In this document: one piece after another, positions 5,944 to 7,039 of the stretch
Layout of the letters: the number at the start of each line of letters is the position of its first letter
Numbering within the stretch: position 1 is the stretch's first letter
DNA from: Planctomycetota bacterium
Lineage (GTDB): Bacteria; Planctomycetota; Planctomycetia; Planctomycetales; Planctomycetaceae
NCBI GenBank assembly: GCA_023429275.1
Contig: JAEYWB010000305.1
Location: forward strand, 1 to 7,039
DNA length: 7,039 nucleotides
Direction of reading: 5' to 3'
Notes under the pieces: generated by a model
The model's database searches: none
What the model was told of the DNA's origin: nothing
The model's input: only the letters and a program-made list of their open reading frames with translations
Translations under genes and position numbers: made by a program

Positions 5944-6660
5944 TCAGCCGCCTTGCGAACCGGGCTGTTTCGCTTCGATCTTCTCCGCCACGTCTTCCCA
6001 CGCCGTTTCCATGACGGCGGTTCCATGGATGACGCCGGCCGTCCGGGACTTGGCGGACCGGTCTTCCGGATTGACGGAGGTCGCCGGGCCGAGGGCCGGG
6101 AGTTCGGTGAAGTCCGAGGTGCCGCTGAGCCGGCCGCGGCGGGTACGGACAGGATCGCGCCCGCTGTCCTTCGTGGCGTCGAAAATCGCCAGCATCTTTT
6201 CCTTGTTGAACGTCATCTCTTCCCGGGTCGAGCCGGTCATGTCGTAGAGATGCGTCAGCTCGATCGCGTCGCAGGGGCAGGCTTCCTCGCACATGCCGCA
6301 GTAGATGCACCGCAGCTCGTCGAGGATGAACTCCTGCGGGAACTTGTCGCGGTCGGGCCACTCCGGCGGGGCCTTCTCGGCGGTGATCTCAATGCAGTTG
6401 GCGGGGCAGGCGGTCGCGCACATCATGCAGGCGACGCACTTCACGCGGCCCTGCTCGTCGCGGTTGAGCCGGTGAACCCCCTTGTAGTGCAGGGGAAGCT
6501 CGGGCTTTTCTTCGGGGAACTGCTCGGTCGTCGGCTCGTAGTGCGTGATGTGGCGGAACGTCGTCCGCAGACCTTCGACGATCGCCGGCAGAAACGTCGC
6601 TTCCCAGAAGCCGATTTCCGGCTCCTGGACCCAGGTGACGTCTTTGGATTCGATGGGCAT
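5944..6660 (-). CDS. nuoI: NADH-quinone oxidoreductase subunit I (NuoI), 2x[4Fe-4S] ferredoxin-like
   Basis: Peripheral-arm subunit of complex I (TYKY/PSST-side electron wire) that holds clusters N6a and N6b and passes electrons towards the quinone site next to NuoH. It has 238 residues against 180 in E. coli. Two ferredoxin motifs are intact: Cys75, 78, 81 and 85 (CVACMMCATACP) and Cys118, 121, 124 and 128 (CIYCGMCEEACP). The N-terminal part, FWEATFLPAIVEGLRTTFRH (18-37), is the amphipathic segment that sits on the membrane. After about residue 165 comes a C-terminal tail of about 70 residues, rich in charged residues, Gly, Pro and Thr, that I cannot assign to a domain. The ATG at 6660 is preferred. 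A GTG at 6699 in frame would add 13 polar residues (MTSRHESSDTHHP), and neither start has a Shine-Dalgarno site. The gene lies 76 bases after nuoH and 55 before nuoJ. Confidence 0.98.
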   Translation of the reverse strand: MPIESKDVTWVQEPEIGFWEATFLPAIVEGLRTTFRHITHYEPTTEQFPEEKPELPLHYKGVHRLNRDEQGRVKCVACMMCATACPANCIEITAEKAPPEWPDRDKFPQEFILDELRCIYCGMCEEACPCDAIELTHLYDMTGSTREEMTFNKEKMLAIFDATKDSGRDPVRTRRGRLSGTSDFTELPALGPATSVNPEDRSAKSRTAGVIHGTAVMETAWEDVAEKIEAKQPGSQGG

Positions 6661-6736
6661 GGGATGGTGAGTGTCTGAGGATTCGTGTCTCGAGGTCACA
6701 GGCCGGGCGATTCCGATCCGTCCGGCCGCCGTGACA
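6661..6736 (-). other. nuoH-nuoI spacer, 76 bases, with a weak repeat and a weak inverted repeat
   Basis: On the coding strand AGACAC occurs twice, 14 bases apart (plus-strand GTGTCT at 6671-6676 and 6685-6690). That is twice the 7-base period of the other spacers, so this may be a decayed heptad array. Nearer nuoH, GGCCGG at 6701-6706 and CCGGCC at 6722-6727 could pair around a 15-base loop. No T-run follows it, so this is not a convincing terminator. The bases just before the nuoI ATG are CACCATCCC, with no ribosome binding site. Confidence 0.4.
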
Positions 6737-7039
6737 TCAATGGACTGCCGGGTGGGCCGCCCCGTGGCCGTGATCAGCGGCGAGGGCAGTTCGGATCCTG
6801 CGGCGTCCCGCCGTCAGCTCCGCCTGGGTGTTGCTGACGGAAATCAGGCCGGCGATCGTGAACAGGGCGGCCGAGATCGGGAAGAGCCACATCTTGCTCC
6901 AGCCGAACTCGAGGATGAACATGACGGCAACGACATTGGCGGTCGCGAGCGGGATGAGCACCTTCCAGGCGAGCCCCATCAGCTGGTCGAACCGGAACCG
7001 CGGGATCGTCCAGCGGATCATCATGATGAACAGGATGAC
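6737..7039 (-). CDS. nuoH: NADH-quinone oxidoreductase subunit H (NuoH), 3' end only
   Basis: C-terminal 100 residues of the membrane subunit that forms most of the quinone chamber of complex I (ND1 family). The frame is open to the window edge at 7039, so the first two thirds or more of the protein lie outside. The family signature is clear: [20 protein letters not shown] (residues 8-27 of the visible part), matching the conserved R-x-[ST]-x-P-R-x-R-[FY]-D-Q-L-M motif of the quinone-facing loop. Two membrane helices follow, at about 28-43 and 49-67. The last 30 or so residues form a polar tail ending in His-rich sequence ([14 protein letters not shown]) before a TGA stop. It is the first gene in the visible part of the operon, directly upstream of nuoI as in most bacteria. 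Confidence 0.96.
   Translation of the reverse strand, partial: VILFIMMIRWTIPRFRFDQLMGLAWKVLIPLATANVVAVMFILEFGWSKMWLFPISAALFTIAGLISVSNTQAELTAGRRRIRTALAADHGHGAAHPAVH

Noticed and set aside
4456..6678. Plus-strand open frames of about 250 residues opposite nuoK, nuoJ and nuoI
   Set aside because: All lie antisense to well-identified genes and show no domain or membrane pattern of their own.
6661..6699. Upstream GTG start for nuoI at 6699
   Set aside because: The 13 added residues are polar, lack family similarity and have no ribosome binding site. The ATG at 6660 matches typical NuoI N-termini. It cannot be fully excluded.
6701..6727. Rho-independent terminator between nuoH and nuoI
   Set aside because: The stem is only six pairs with a 15-base loop and no T-run on the coding strand, and it lies inside a conserved operon.
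1..7039. A novel defence, mobile or biosynthetic system
   Set aside because: Both strands were examined. All coding capacity is accounted for by complex I genes, with no transposase, integrase, tRNA, CRISPR-like array or unknown gene cluster.

Overview
The window is a single stretch of a respiratory complex I (NADH-quinone oxidoreductase, nuo) operon. Every gene lies on the minus strand. In transcription order, from the right edge to the left, the genes are nuoH (3' end only), nuoI, nuoJ, nuoK, nuoL, nuoM and nuoN (5' part only). The order H-I-J-K-L-M-N is the usual bacterial arrangement, and the operon continues past both edges. No other gene, RNA gene, mobile element or CRISPR array could be supported. 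The long plus-strand reading frames are antisense shadows.

Organism: GC-rich DNA from a bacterium. The extended NuoJ and NuoK and the short intergenic repeats with a 7-base period suggest Planctomycetota. This is inference from general familiarity, not a database match.

Layout: nuoH ends at 6737. A 76-base spacer leads to nuoI (6660-5944), which carries the two 4Fe-4S clusters of the peripheral arm. A 55-base spacer made largely of ACTGNNN heptads precedes nuoJ (5888-5127). nuoJ overlaps nuoK (5130-4615) by ATGA, and nuoK overlaps nuoL (4622-2586) by 8 bases, so J-K-L is a translationally coupled block. A 56-base spacer with AGCCTNN heptads precedes nuoM (2529-895), and a 57-base spacer precedes nuoN (837 to beyond position 1).

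Function: NuoH with NuoI forms the junction where electrons leave the Fe-S chain for quinone. NuoJ and NuoK link that site to the three antiporter-like proton-pumping subunits NuoN, NuoM and NuoL. The key glutamate, lysine and histidine residues of the pumping subunits are present, except that one conserved channel lysine in NuoN is an arginine.

This is mostly an ordinary housekeeping region. The points worth a second look are the heptad repeats between genes, the lack of Shine-Dalgarno sites with C-rich bases before the start codons of the spaced genes, the terminal extensions of NuoI, NuoJ and NuoK, the histidine-rich loops of NuoL and the Lys-to-Arg change in NuoN. No undescribed system was found.
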